Shown in pieces: positions 16,123 to 23,951 of a stretch of DNA of 64,000 nt. The notes beneath the pieces were generated by a model, which did no database searches, was not told the DNA's origin, and saw only the letters and a list, made by a program, of their open reading frames with translations. This stretch comes from Candidatus Methanarcanum hacksteinii (GTDB lineage Archaea > Thermoplasmatota > Thermoplasmata > Methanomassiliicoccales > Methanomethylophilaceae), in the NCBI GenBank assembly GCA_006954405.1, contig LVVQ01000001.1:248001-312000 (forward strand), in the 5' to 3' direction. Made by a program: the position numbers and the translations under genes. The stretch's first letter is position 1; each line of letters begins with the position of its first letter.

Positions 16123-16274
16123 TCCTCATCCTACTAGTAGCTGACTGAGAACACCCACAACGATACGAAGGATCGACTCATACAACATCGAACAACCCAT
16201 TCGTATCGATCGTTTGGATCTCTCACTCATTACCTTCCGTCAATGTTTTATCAGCATCCATTGTTACGGAACAT

Positions 16275-17036
16275 ATGCCTTTCCAAGAGAATGAGTACGT
16301 ATATCTTGTCGATCAGGAGAACAGGAAACATTGGCTCAGAGTAGCCTACACGATGTTGAAGATATCGTCATTGGGTACCATCGACGGTAACAGGTTCAAG
16401 GATATGGATGATGGTTCATCATTCGAGGTCGCTAAGAAAAGATTCACCGTTTTCAGACCAGGAACTTACGAACTCATGGAATCATTGGATCGCGGTGCAC
16501 AGATAATCACTCCCAAGGATGCCGCATCCATCCTATACTATTGCGATGTGAGGGCAGGGAGTGTCGTATTGGAAGTAGGCGCAGGTTCAGGAGGACTCAC
16601 CACCGCATTGACAAGGGCCCTCGCTCCCAACGGAAGGGTACATACGGTGGAATTCAAGGAGGAGAACGCGGAACGCGCCCTCAAGAATCTTAAACGCACA
16701 GGTCTCGATGCGTATTGGTCATATCAGATCGGGGATGCGCGCGATGCTAAGGTGGATATGGTCGCCGATGCATTGATCATGGATATGCCCGACCCCGAGA
16801 ATGCGTTGGATAATCTATCGCCTTGTCTCAGGCCCGGAGGGAGGGTATGCGCATACATTCCCAACACCAATCAATTGGAACTCGTAGTGAACGCACTGCG
16901 CGAGAGGGATTTCTGCGACGTGTTCGCCATCGAGATCATGCAACGCGAGATGGAAGTCCACAAAGGCGGAGTCAGACCTTCCTATGAGATGTTGGGGCAC
17001 ACCGGATACATCGTATACGGAAGGAAGAGGGCATGA
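16275..17036 (+). CDS. trmI: tRNA (adenine-N1)-methyltransferase TrmI
   Basis: This 253-aa enzyme methylates N1 of adenine 57/58 in the T-loop of archaeal tRNAs. After an N-terminal beta domain it has the AdoMet motif I VVLEVGAGSGGLTTAL (about residue 97), the acidic motif II VHTVEFKEENAERA, and the motif IV region DALIMDMPDPENAL, in the order typical of the TrmI/Gcd14 class. Length matches archaeal TrmI. It stands alone between the DUF4143 repeats and a regulator gene; the 16123-16274 gap holds only its promoter. Confidence 0.9.
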   Translation: MPFQENEYVYLVDQENRKHWLRVAYTMLKISSLGTIDGNRFKDMDDGSSFEVAKKRFTVFRPGTYELMESLDRGAQIITPKDAASILYYCDVRAGSVVLEVGAGSGGLTTALTRALAPNGRVHTVEFKEENAERALKNLKRTGLDAYWSYQIGDARDAKVDMVADALIMDMPDPENALDNLSPCLRPGGRVCAYIPNTNQLELVVNALRERDFCDVFAIEIMQREMEVHKGGVRPSYEMLGHTGYIVYGRKRA

Positions 17037-17114
17037 CCCCTCTTACTTCATGAATCTTTATAGAACATCATCGATACATCTGGGTTCGAGGATCGTTATA
17101 GAATCCTGATTAAC

Positions 17115-17132
17115 ACACTTAAACTATATATT
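17115..17132 (+). promoter_or_regulatory. TATA-like element of the Cys-containing HTH gene
   Basis: TTAAACTATATATTGG ends about 23 nt before the ATG at 17155, which would give an almost leaderless transcript. Assigned by position and composition only. Confidence 0.4.
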
Positions 17133-17154
17133 GGCGTTAACTGTTTGGTGAAGT

Positions 17155-17547
17155 ATGAAGATACCGTGTGAATTGGTCGTATGGTACGTGCTCCCGACCA
17201 TAAGAAGGGAGGTCGCCAAGGAATTGGTGAAGACTCACGGGATGTCACAGGCCCAGGTAGCTAAGAAATTCGGTGTCACGGATGCAGCAATATCCCAATA
17301 TCTCAAGAAGAAGAGAGGGGAGAATCAGCTCATCGAGGAATCCTCTCAGTATGAATTGTTCTTAGAGGAGATCAAATTGGCCGCAGAGCGCATCGCTGAC
17401 AATTCATCAGAATTCGTCAACGAGATGTGCAGGATCTGCACCGTTGTCAAGAGCACAGGATTGCTAGCGAAGATCTATGAGGTGCAGATGGGTTGTAAAC
17501 CGCCGGTCTGTGCATGCGATAAGAGCATCACCATCAGGGATCAATGA
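17155..17547 (+). CDS. Cys-containing HTH transcriptional regulator (COG2522-like)
   Basis: This 130-aa protein has a helix-turn-helix at about residues 27-55 (GMSQAQVAKKFGVTDAAISQYLKKKRG) and a helical C-terminal half ending in a Cys-rich tail. Cys residues at about 92 and 95 (MCRIC) and in CKPPVCAC could bind an iron-sulfur cluster or metal, making it a possible redox or metal sensor. I recall this arrangement from an archaeal family of predicted regulators. A TATA-like element lies about 23-40 nt before the ATG. Its 3' end overlaps the convergent ogg gene by 14 nt. The regulated genes are unknown. Confidence 0.75.
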   Translation: MKIPCELVVWYVLPTIRREVAKELVKTHGMSQAQVAKKFGVTDAAISQYLKKKRGENQLIEESSQYELFLEEIKLAAERIADNSSEFVNEMCRICTVVKSTGLLAKIYEVQMGCKPPVCACDKSITIRDQ

Positions 17548-18358
17548 ATCCGCTGTGATACAACAGTTCCTGTGCGTATCCCGCATATCTTCCGAATCTT
17601 CTCCTTGCATAATCGGAGATATCCCTGTAATTGCCATCTTGTCTGTATCTTTCTTTCATCATCCTTCCGATACGGGCATCGATAGGGAACGCTTCAAGAT
17701 GGTCCATGGAGAACAATGCAATGCAATCGGCGACCTTCGGCCCTATGCCTTTGATTGAAAGCAACATGTTCACGCATCCCTGATAATCCATCTTCCTCAG
17801 TTCATACGGATCGATGTCGCCATCGGCGACACGATGCGCAAGCTCCACGAAACGTTCATCACGATAACCTAGTCTGCAATTGGATATGCGTGATTTCCCA
17901 TCGATTATCTCTTCCGGTGTCGGGAATGAGTATCTTCCGCCAAGGTCCTTTCCGAATTCCTTGCATACATTCTCCACCATGCACCCGATACGTTTGACGT
18001 TCGCATTCGTCGCAAGGAGGTATGTCGCCATGCATTCCCAAGGATCTTGTCTAAGAAGTCTCAATCCAGGACATCTCTCAGCCAATGAGGCTACATAGGG
18101 ATCGTTCTTCGAACAATCTGCATAGATCTCATTCAGATCGTCATCAGCACGGAAATAATCGAGTATCATCGCCTTATCATCGGTACCTGAGCATTCGAAA
18201 CCATCCTCCGTCTGCTTCAATGATATTATCTCTTTCCCGAGCACACCTTCCCAGATATCTCCCTTCTTTATCCACCTGTGCGCCTGTCCGCAACCTAGTG
18301 TCGGGTCCAATGAGACGTCCAATTCGATCCTCATGTCAGGTACAACGATGACGAACAT
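17534..18358 (-). CDS. ogg: 8-oxoguanine DNA glycosylase/AP lyase (OGG family)
   Basis: This 274-aa base-excision-repair enzyme removes oxidised guanine. It begins with the OGG N-terminal domain (TLGCGQAHRW) and contains the helix-hairpin-helix (LLSIKGIGPKVADCIALF, about residue 215) with the catalytic Lys expected about 20 residues before the conserved Asp, seen in AFPIDARIGRMM. Start: ATG 18358 has a strong GGGAGGA ribosome binding site 7 nt upstream; the TTG just before it is less likely. It is divergent from an endonuclease IV gene only about 30 bp away, giving a compact repair pair. Confidence 0.88.
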   Translation of the reverse strand: MFVIVVPDMRIELDVSLDPTLGCGQAHRWIKKGDIWEGVLGKEIISLKQTEDGFECSGTDDKAMILDYFRADDDLNEIYADCSKNDPYVASLAERCPGLRLLRQDPWECMATYLLATNANVKRIGCMVENVCKEFGKDLGGRYSFPTPEEIIDGKSRISNCRLGYRDERFVELAHRVADGDIDPYELRKMDYQGCVNMLLSIKGIGPKVADCIALFSMDHLEAFPIDARIGRMMKERYRQDGNYRDISDYARRRFGRYAGYAQELLYHSGFIDP

Positions 18359-18388
18359 CAAATATCCTCCCTTGCATATTGTGCCCTC

Positions 18389-19186
18389 ATGTTGAGATTT
18401 GGTCCCGCAGGATATCCGCAGGGTTCAAAGAACCCGAAGGATGGTTTGGATAAGACGAAGGCCCTTGGCTTGGATGCCTTAGAGGTTGAATTCGTGAGAG
18501 GGGCCAGGATATCGGAGGATAAGGCGCTCGAAGTTGGCAGGATGGCCAAGGACAGGGATATAAGGCTGAGCTGTCACGCCCCATACTTCATATCATTCAA
18601 TTCGGAGAATCAAGAGACCAGGGATAAGAGCATCAATTGGGTGATGGACACAGTCCGTGCCGCTCATAACATGGGTGCATATCTCATCGTGATACATGCC
18701 GCATCATACGGGAAATCTCCGGGTACGGCTACACAATCCGTCATCGACGGACTCTCAAGATGCAAGGACATAATGGATGACGAAGGCATCGATGATGTCA
18801 TATTGGGCATAGAGACCATGGGCAAGAAGGGTCAGTGGGGTACGTTGAAGGAGATCGAGGAGGTCATGGATTCCGTCCAAGGCACTCATCCCGTATTGGA
18901 TGTGGCGCATGTGCATGCCCGTGACATAGGGTGGTTGAGGACAGAGGATGATATGAGATCGTTGACAGAGGATTTCTTCAAATTGTCTGGAGATATAGCT
19001 CATTTCCACATCAGTTGTATAAGATACGGTGATAAGGGAGAGATATCCCACCTTCCGTTGGAGGCCAAGGATCCGGATCTCCAGTTGTTGGCGAACGTTC
19101 TCAGGGATACGAAGCAGGATTGCACATTCATCTGCGAATCCCCATTGCAAGAGAAGGATGCCGTCGTCTTCAGGGATATGTTCTGA
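18389..19186 (+). CDS. nfo: Endonuclease IV-like AP endonuclease
   Basis: This 265-aa TIM-barrel enzyme of the Nfo/xylose-isomerase-like type would incise at abasic sites left by glycosylases. Metal-binding residues are visible as LSCHAPYF (about residue 57), VIHAASYG (about 95), GIETMG (about 133), DVAHVHARD (about 172) and HFHISC (about 208). The C-terminal ICESPL supplies the last Glu. It is divergently transcribed from the OGG glycosylase with a very short shared promoter region, so glycosylase and AP endonuclease are probably co-expressed. The start ATG has no clear ribosome binding site, so it may be leaderless. Confidence 0.88.
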   Translation: MLRFGPAGYPQGSKNPKDGLDKTKALGLDALEVEFVRGARISEDKALEVGRMAKDRDIRLSCHAPYFISFNSENQETRDKSINWVMDTVRAAHNMGAYLIVIHAASYGKSPGTATQSVIDGLSRCKDIMDDEGIDDVILGIETMGKKGQWGTLKEIEEVMDSVQGTHPVLDVAHVHARDIGWLRTEDDMRSLTEDFFKLSGDIAHFHISCIRYGDKGEISHLPLEAKDPDLQLLANVLRDTKQDCTFICESPLQEKDAVVFRDMF

Positions 19187-19276
19187 AAAATGAACATTTC
19201 TAACCTGACCTTACGAGAACAGAGTCTGGTGTTCAAGCATTATCTTTAAATGTTCGACGCTGTTGTAGTCTCAGAA

Positions 19277-19354
19277 GCCGCTGTGGCTAAGCCCGGTACA
19301 GCGTCTGATTCGTAATCAGAAGTGTCGCGAGTTCGAATCTCGTCAGCGGCTCCA
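19277..19354 (+). tRNA. tRNA-Thr(CGT)
   Basis: The acceptor stem GCCGCTG pairs with CAGCGGC; the anticodon arm is TCTGA-TTCGTAA-TCAGA with anticodon CGT, which reads ACG (Thr); the T arm contains GTTCGAAT. CCA is encoded at 19352-19354. No intron is visible. Confidence 0.93.
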
Positions 19355-19584
19355 ATCCTATTATAACGATCTAACATTTCGAATATGGTCTATTCGAGAG
19401 GTCAATCCATCTGAACATAGTGAGTATAAGCATACCATCGATAGATACTTGGTATATTCATCCTGGAACGAAGTTAACAGTGGATTGTACTGATCACAAA
19501 TTTCTGATAAGAAAACACATGGGCCACCGCCCCGGACCATAAAGCCGGGACGATGACCTACTCGAGATAATCGATTTAACAGGT

Positions 19585-20106
19585 TTACATTCCCATTGCG
19601 CTCTTGACCTCTGGGTCCAAGAGGAGTTTGATCATGAATCCGTAGATGATGATTCCGCAGATCGCCAAAGGTATCGTGATGATTCCAAGGATGAGCATGA
19701 TCGATGAGATGAGTCCGAGTATGAAGAGGACGAGAAGAACGACCCAAATTACGTTGTCGCTGATAGTGGTCTGACCGTCCGTCATCTTCATCGTGCACCA
19801 GTACAGGACTGCTGCGATGACGATGTACACAGCTACATTGACCCATGAGGGTATGCTGAAGATACCGTTGATGAGAGTGACGAGTGCCGTGACTTTGATA
19901 AATGCAACGAGGATATTCATCTTTCCAGTGAACTCATTGTTACGCAGTTTCTTACCGAATCCGAAGTAGATCACACCTGCCAATGCGCTTCCGATAGCCG
20001 AAAGGATTCCAGGCAGTTTGTCTCCATCGTTCGTGAACACGAGGACGACCCCAACGATCGCCATCACAAATGTGACCACAGCGAGGATTATCATCGCGAG
20101 GCCCAC
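19585..20106 (-). CDS. Polytopic membrane protein of unknown function
   Basis: This 173-aa protein is almost wholly hydrophobic, with five or six membrane segments (for example MIILAVVTFVMAIVGVVLV, residues about 5-23, and VIWVVLLVLFILGLISSIM near 120). Short charged loops separate the helices. I recognise no family. A CCCGG/CCGGG inverted repeat lies about 30-60 nt downstream and may end the transcript. The remaining downstream stretch to tRNA-Thr (19361-19584) shows no other gene. A TATA-like AGATATATATAAC lies about 50 nt upstream, in the region shared with the divergent glutamate synthase gene. Confidence 0.7.
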   Translation of the reverse strand: MGLAMIILAVVTFVMAIVGVVLVFTNDGDKLPGILSAIGSALAGVIYFGFGKKLRNNEFTGKMNILVAFIKVTALVTLINGIFSIPSWVNVAVYIVIAAVLYWCTMKMTDGQTTISDNVIWVVLLVLFILGLISSIMLILGIITIPLAICGIIIYGFMIKLLLDPEVKSAMGM

Positions 20107-20185
20107 TTTATCATTAATCGTCGAATAGTGACATAATACGATGATTTCTACCGAAGATATATATAACTTAACTTTTAAGCATCTT

Positions 20186-20219
20186 AAAGGGCGGTGATGC
20201 CAGTGTCATCAAACCCTTT
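20186..20219. promoter_or_regulatory. Two-tier inverted repeat upstream of the rubredoxin-glutamate synthase gene
   Basis: AAAGGG (20186) pairs with CCCTTT (ending 20219), and inside it TGATG pairs with CATCA. On the plus strand it also contains a GGTG-ATG followed by an 8-codon open frame. It lies upstream of the probable TATA box (20262-20272) of the downstream gene. Function unknown. Confidence 0.35.
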
Positions 20220-20290
20220 ATGAGGAGTCATTGGGTAAGATCAGGCCAGGCCTTCAAACCTTTAAATATATGGTTAACGGTTTTAAGGCC

Positions 20291-21688
20291 ATGGCGAAGT
20301 ATAGATGCAGCGTATGCGGCGAGATATATGATGAGGAGAAGGAAGGGGTCAGATTCGAAGACCTTCCCGATGATTGGGTGTGCCCCATCTGTCATAGATC
20401 CAAGGACAAATACCATCTGATGGAGGATAGTTCGTCTGCATCGACTTCGCAGAAAGACATCGATTCCAAGAATATCGACATAGATCCCGATCTCATCAGA
20501 TACGACGGAGGGATCATGGACGAGATAAGGGAGATGTCCCTCACCGGAAAGAACGCATCCGAACCGATGGATACTCTCCGCCCCATCCCTGCATTCTCAG
20601 ACATACTGTTCTTAGGCGCTCAATTGGCAAGGAAGCCATTGGAAGGGAGTGATGATGTATCATTGCGTACAGTCATAGGGAAGGGTGCCGCAAAGCCGAT
20701 GGAACTCGACATCCCTGTGTACATCTCCCACATGAGCTTCGGAGCATTATCCGCGAATGCAAAGATCGCACTCGCGAAAGGCAGCGCTATGGCAAGGACC
20801 GCTATGTGCAGCGGAGAGGGAGGGGTGCTGGATGAGGAGATGCACTCATCGCACAGATACATATTCGAATACGTTCCTAACAGGTACAGCGTGAATGATG
20901 ATGTGTTCTCAGGCTGTGATGCTGTTGAGATCAAGATAGGTCAAGGCACTAAACCCGGTATGGGCGGCCATCTTCCTGGTAACAAGGTCACTGCAGCGAT
21001 CGCATGGATGAGGGGGAAGAAGGCTGGAGAGGATATCCTGAGTCCTGCATCATTCCCGGAGATAAGGTCACCTGAGGACCTGAAGGATATGGTGGATATG
21101 TTACGTGCCAGGACCCAAGGGAAGCCCATAGGCGTGAAGATCGCCGCAGGCCATATCGAAGAGGATCTGGAGTTCATCTCACATTCAGGGTGTGACTTCA
21201 TCACCATAGACGGACGCGGCGGAGCTACGGGTTCCTCGCCGAAGTTCTTGAAGGATGTCAGTAGCGTACCTACGGTGTATGCCCTCGCAAGAGCGAGAAG
21301 GTACATGGATGACCATGGCATGGAACAGGAACTCGTGATGACAGGCGGGTTCCGTACCGGTGGTGATATCATGAAAGCGATAGCTATGGGCGCTGACGCT
21401 GTCGCCATAGCATCCTCAGCATTGATGGCCCTGGGATGTCAGAGATACAGGATATGCGACAGTGGTAAATGCCCAATGGGTATCGCAACGCAGGACCCTG
21501 AATTGGTATCCTGTCTTGATACAGAGGCAGGGGCGAAGCGTGTAGCCAACTATCTCGAAGCGTTATCCGAACAACTGCGCACATTCGCAAGGACCTCAGG
21601 ACATTCAGACATCCATGATCTGAGCATCGATGATCTGTGCACGACGGATTCGGAGATATCGGATGCGACCGGCATAAGACATGCTTGA
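20291..21688 (+). CDS. Rubredoxin-fused glutamate synthase (FMN domain) protein
   Basis: This 465-aa protein starts with a rubredoxin domain (residues about 1-45: CSVCGEIYDEE then DDWVCPICHRSKDKY) that would bind one iron atom, followed by a glutamate-synthase FMN/iron-sulfur barrel (ISHMSFGALSANAK at about 150, GEGGVLDE, KIGQGTKPGMGGHLPG, ITIDGRGGATGSSP). The Cys set CDSGKCPMGIA near residue 390 fits the GOGAT iron-sulfur site. It lacks the amidotransferase domain of full GltB, as usual for archaeal split GOGAT. The rubredoxin is presumably the built-in electron donor. ATG 20291 lies about 20 nt after a TTTAAATATA box, so the transcript is near leaderless. Confidence 0.87.
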   Translation: MAKYRCSVCGEIYDEEKEGVRFEDLPDDWVCPICHRSKDKYHLMEDSSSASTSQKDIDSKNIDIDPDLIRYDGGIMDEIREMSLTGKNASEPMDTLRPIPAFSDILFLGAQLARKPLEGSDDVSLRTVIGKGAAKPMELDIPVYISHMSFGALSANAKIALAKGSAMARTAMCSGEGGVLDEEMHSSHRYIFEYVPNRYSVNDDVFSGCDAVEIKIGQGTKPGMGGHLPGNKVTAAIAWMRGKKAGEDILSPASFPEIRSPEDLKDMVDMLRARTQGKPIGVKIAAGHIEEDLEFISHSGCDFITIDGRGGATGSSPKFLKDVSSVPTVYALARARRYMDDHGMEQELVMTGGFRTGGDIMKAIAMGADAVAIASSALMALGCQRYRICDSGKCPMGIATQDPELVSCLDTEAGAKRVANYLEALSEQLRTFARTSGHSDIHDLSIDDLCTTDSEISDATGIRHA

Positions 21689-21772
21689 GTGTTGCGAATA
21701 CACGGATAAGAATGGATATTCTGTCATATGATTTCTCGATAATTTGAATACATATGCGGTGATTCACCCATC

Positions 21773-22381
21773 ATGGCAGAATCATTGGAGAGATTCCTGG
21801 AAGACACGGAATGCGTGGATTGGACCGACATGCTCGTCACCAGAGAGACCGCACAGGCGATCACAGGCTGTGTGACCGACGAGGAGAAGGTCAAGGCGAT
21901 ATTCGAATTCGTACGTGATGATATCAGCAACGCGATGAACATAGATTCGGTCGCACTTCCTTGGACGGCATCCACGACCATCAGGGCGATGATCGGTAAT
22001 GATGATGCTAAGGCCATGGTGTTAGCCGCTATGGTACGCGCATTGAAGATCCCTGCAGGATTCTGTTATCAGCGCTTGACCGTCGTCGATGACGACAGCG
22101 AAGGACATTATCTCCATTGCTATAATGCAGTATATCTCGATGGGAATTGGGTGAAACTCGATGCAAGCGGACGTCTCGGAGCCAAGGATGTAAGGTTCTG
22201 TAAGATAGAGCCAGATCTCGCATTCATCCCGCGTGAGGTGTACGGCGAATGCAACGTCCCCGGAATATTCGCTGAGCCTTATGCTCCATCCGTGGATGTC
22301 ATCAGGAATGCAGGGAGTATCTCCGATATCATATTCGGACTCCCCGATTCCATAGACGTCGAGCCCGACATCAAGGAATGA
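21773..22381 (+). CDS. Degenerate transglutaminase-like protein
   Basis: This 202-aa protein aligns by eye with the transglutaminase-like cysteine peptidase fold. The His-Asp part is preserved in HCYNAVYLDGNWVKLDAS (about residues 113-130), and VRALKIPAGFCYQRL matches the helix-strand after the nucleophile. However, the position where the family has the catalytic Cys (GDCxxxA) reads GNDDAKAMVLAAM, so Cys appears to be Asp. It is probably catalytically inactive or altered. It is convergent with thiC, whose stop lies 2 nt away. No signal peptide is visible, so it is likely cytoplasmic. Confidence 0.7.
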   Translation: MAESLERFLEDTECVDWTDMLVTRETAQAITGCVTDEEKVKAIFEFVRDDISNAMNIDSVALPWTASTTIRAMIGNDDAKAMVLAAMVRALKIPAGFCYQRLTVVDDDSEGHYLHCYNAVYLDGNWVKLDASGRLGAKDVRFCKIEPDLAFIPREVYGECNVPGIFAEPYAPSVDVIRNAGSISDIIFGLPDSIDVEPDIKE

Positions 22382-22382
22382 A

Positions 22383-23654
22383 TCATTTCAGGTATTGATT
22401 CACGATCTTGATGGCGCAGACATCGCCGCACATCGAACAGCCGTCCTCCTTCTTGGTACAGCCGCGTTCCCTGTATGCCTTGGCCTTGACAGGGTCGATG
22501 CAGACATCGAACATGGTCTCCCAATCGAGGTTCTTCCTTGCGATGGCCATCTTGGTATCGGCGGCATGCCCTTTGCCGCGCATCATATCGCCTACGTGAG
22601 CCGCGATCTTCGATGCTATGAGGCCTTCCTTGACATCATCAACGTCAGGGAGCGAGAGGTGTTCTGCAGGTGTGAGGTAGCAAAGGAAATCCGCACCTGC
22701 CTTCGCAGCGATCGAACCGCCTATGGCGCCTACGATGTGATCGTAACCTGGAGCTATGTCCGTGACGAGAGGGCCCAGGACGTAGAACGGGGCGTTGTGG
22801 CAGAGTTGTTTCTCAAGCATCATGTTCCCTTCGATCTGATCCAACGGCATGTGTCCGGGACCTTCCACCATCGCCTGTACGCCCGCTTCGCGGGATCTCT
22901 TGACGAGATGGCCCAAAGTCCTGAGCTCCGATATCTGTGCCGCATCCGATGCATCATCTATGCATCCCGGTCTGAAGCCGTCTCCGAGCGATAATGTGAA
23001 CTCGTACTTCTTGGCAAGCTCGAGGAGATAATCGAAGTTCTTGTAGAGTGGATTCTCCTCCTCATTATGCAGTATCCAAGCTGTGAGGAACGAACCTCCG
23101 CGCGAGACGACATCCATGATCCTTTCGGATTCCTTGAGCCATCTGACGTTCTCCATGGTTATCCCGCAGTGGACGGTCATGAAGTCCATACCGTTCTTGG
23201 CGTGCCTCTCTATCCCATTGAACATATCGTCCTCGGTCATCTCCACGACAGCGTTCTTCCTTGCTGCCGTCAATCCGATCTGATATATCGGTACGGATCC
23301 TGTCATCACAGGACACTCCTTCAGGATGGTCGCACGTATGGCATCGATGTCCCCGCCGGTACTGAGGTCCATGACAGCATCGGCACCGTAGTTCAATGCG
23401 ACCTTCAGTTTCTTGAGTTCATCATCCATGCAGACCATGTCCCTGGATGTTCCGAGATTGACATTGACCTTGATCCCCATCCCTTCTCCGATGGCCAAGG
23501 GTATCGGATCGTGGTTCGGATTCGATGGAGCGACTATACGTCCTGATGCTATGCCGTCCATCAGGAACCTCTCGGTCACGCCTTCTTTCTTGGCGATGGT
23601 CTTGAACTGTTCTGTTACTACGCCGTTCGCGGCATCCTGCATTATGGTGGACAT
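22383..23654 (-). CDS. thiC: Phosphomethylpyrimidine synthase ThiC
   Basis: This 423-aa radical SAM enzyme rearranges aminoimidazole ribotide into hydroxymethylpyrimidine phosphate for thiamine synthesis. The C-terminal cluster motif CxxCxxxxC appears in the segment CSMCGDVCAIK near the end, and conserved blocks include GTSRDMVCMD, ADAVMDLSTGGD and EGPGHMPLDQIEGNM. ATG 23654 is chosen because GGTTGGGTG lies just upstream; ATG 23672 is also possible. It lies downstream of the feo operon in the same direction; the gap contains a T-run and a 10-bp hairpin in the probable leader. I see no THI-box riboswitch. Confidence 0.94.
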   Translation of the reverse strand: MSTIMQDAANGVVTEQFKTIAKKEGVTERFLMDGIASGRIVAPSNPNHDPIPLAIGEGMGIKVNVNLGTSRDMVCMDDELKKLKVALNYGADAVMDLSTGGDIDAIRATILKECPVMTGSVPIYQIGLTAARKNAVVEMTEDDMFNGIERHAKNGMDFMTVHCGITMENVRWLKESERIMDVVSRGGSFLTAWILHNEEENPLYKNFDYLLELAKKYEFTLSLGDGFRPGCIDDASDAAQISELRTLGHLVKRSREAGVQAMVEGPGHMPLDQIEGNMMLEKQLCHNAPFYVLGPLVTDIAPGYDHIVGAIGGSIAAKAGADFLCYLTPAEHLSLPDVDDVKEGLIASKIAAHVGDMMRGKGHAADTKMAIARKNLDWETMFDVCIDPVKAKAYRERGCTKKEDGCSMCGDVCAIKIVNQYLK

Positions 23655-23716
23655 CGACACACCCAACCTCATGGTATGTTATTACACTTTCTTAGGCGGT
23701 CGTGGAAGAAAGGTCG

Positions 23717-23739
23717 CATACGGGACATCGTCCCGTATG
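23717..23739 (-). promoter_or_regulatory. 10-bp stem-loop in the thiC leader region
   Basis: CATACGGGAC-ATC-GTCCCGTATG is a perfect 10-bp inverted repeat, 45-65 nt upstream of the first thiC ATG and downstream of a T6 run that may end the feo transcript. It is not followed by a T-tract on the thiC strand, so it is more likely an operator or leader structure than an intrinsic terminator. No TPP riboswitch core is recognisable. Confidence 0.5.
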
Positions 23740-23774
23740 GACCCGATCAAAAAAGTTTTGGAATGTGTGGATCC

Positions 23775-23951
23775 TCAATCCTTATCGTCCTTGGATTCCA
23801 TCATCTTGAGCAGGGATTGGTTGCAACCGTTGCATCCGCCGCTGCAGTTGCAACAGCCCTTCCCTTTCCTCTTGCCGTTGATGAGGACGATCATCGCCAC
23901 TATGACAGCGACCGATATCCCGGCTATCACGATGAGATCTCCGATGTTCAT
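23775..23951 (-). CDS. FeoB-associated Cys-rich membrane protein
   Basis: This 58-aa protein has one membrane helix (LIVIAGISVAVIVAMIVLI, residues about 6-24) and a Cys-rich cytoplasmic tail (CCNCSGGCNGCN). This is the plan of the small FeoB-associated Cys-rich membrane proteins, thought to assist ferrous iron uptake, perhaps like FeoC. Its ATG overlaps the feoB stop as ATGA, and GGAGGAG precedes it. It is too small to be caught by a 60-codon cut-off, but the coupling and composition make it convincing. Confidence 0.85.
   Translation of the reverse strand: MNIGDLIVIAGISVAVIVAMIVLINGKRKGKGCCNCSGGCNGCNQSLLKMMESKDDKD

Noticed and set aside
16131..16140. CTACTAGTAG palindrome near the DUF4143 repeats
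   Set aside because: Only 10 bp, no second copy, and not placed relative to a promoter; likely chance.
22400..23760. TPP (THI-box) riboswitch in front of thiC
   Set aside because: No CTGAGA-type core or expected helices are visible; only a simple hairpin.
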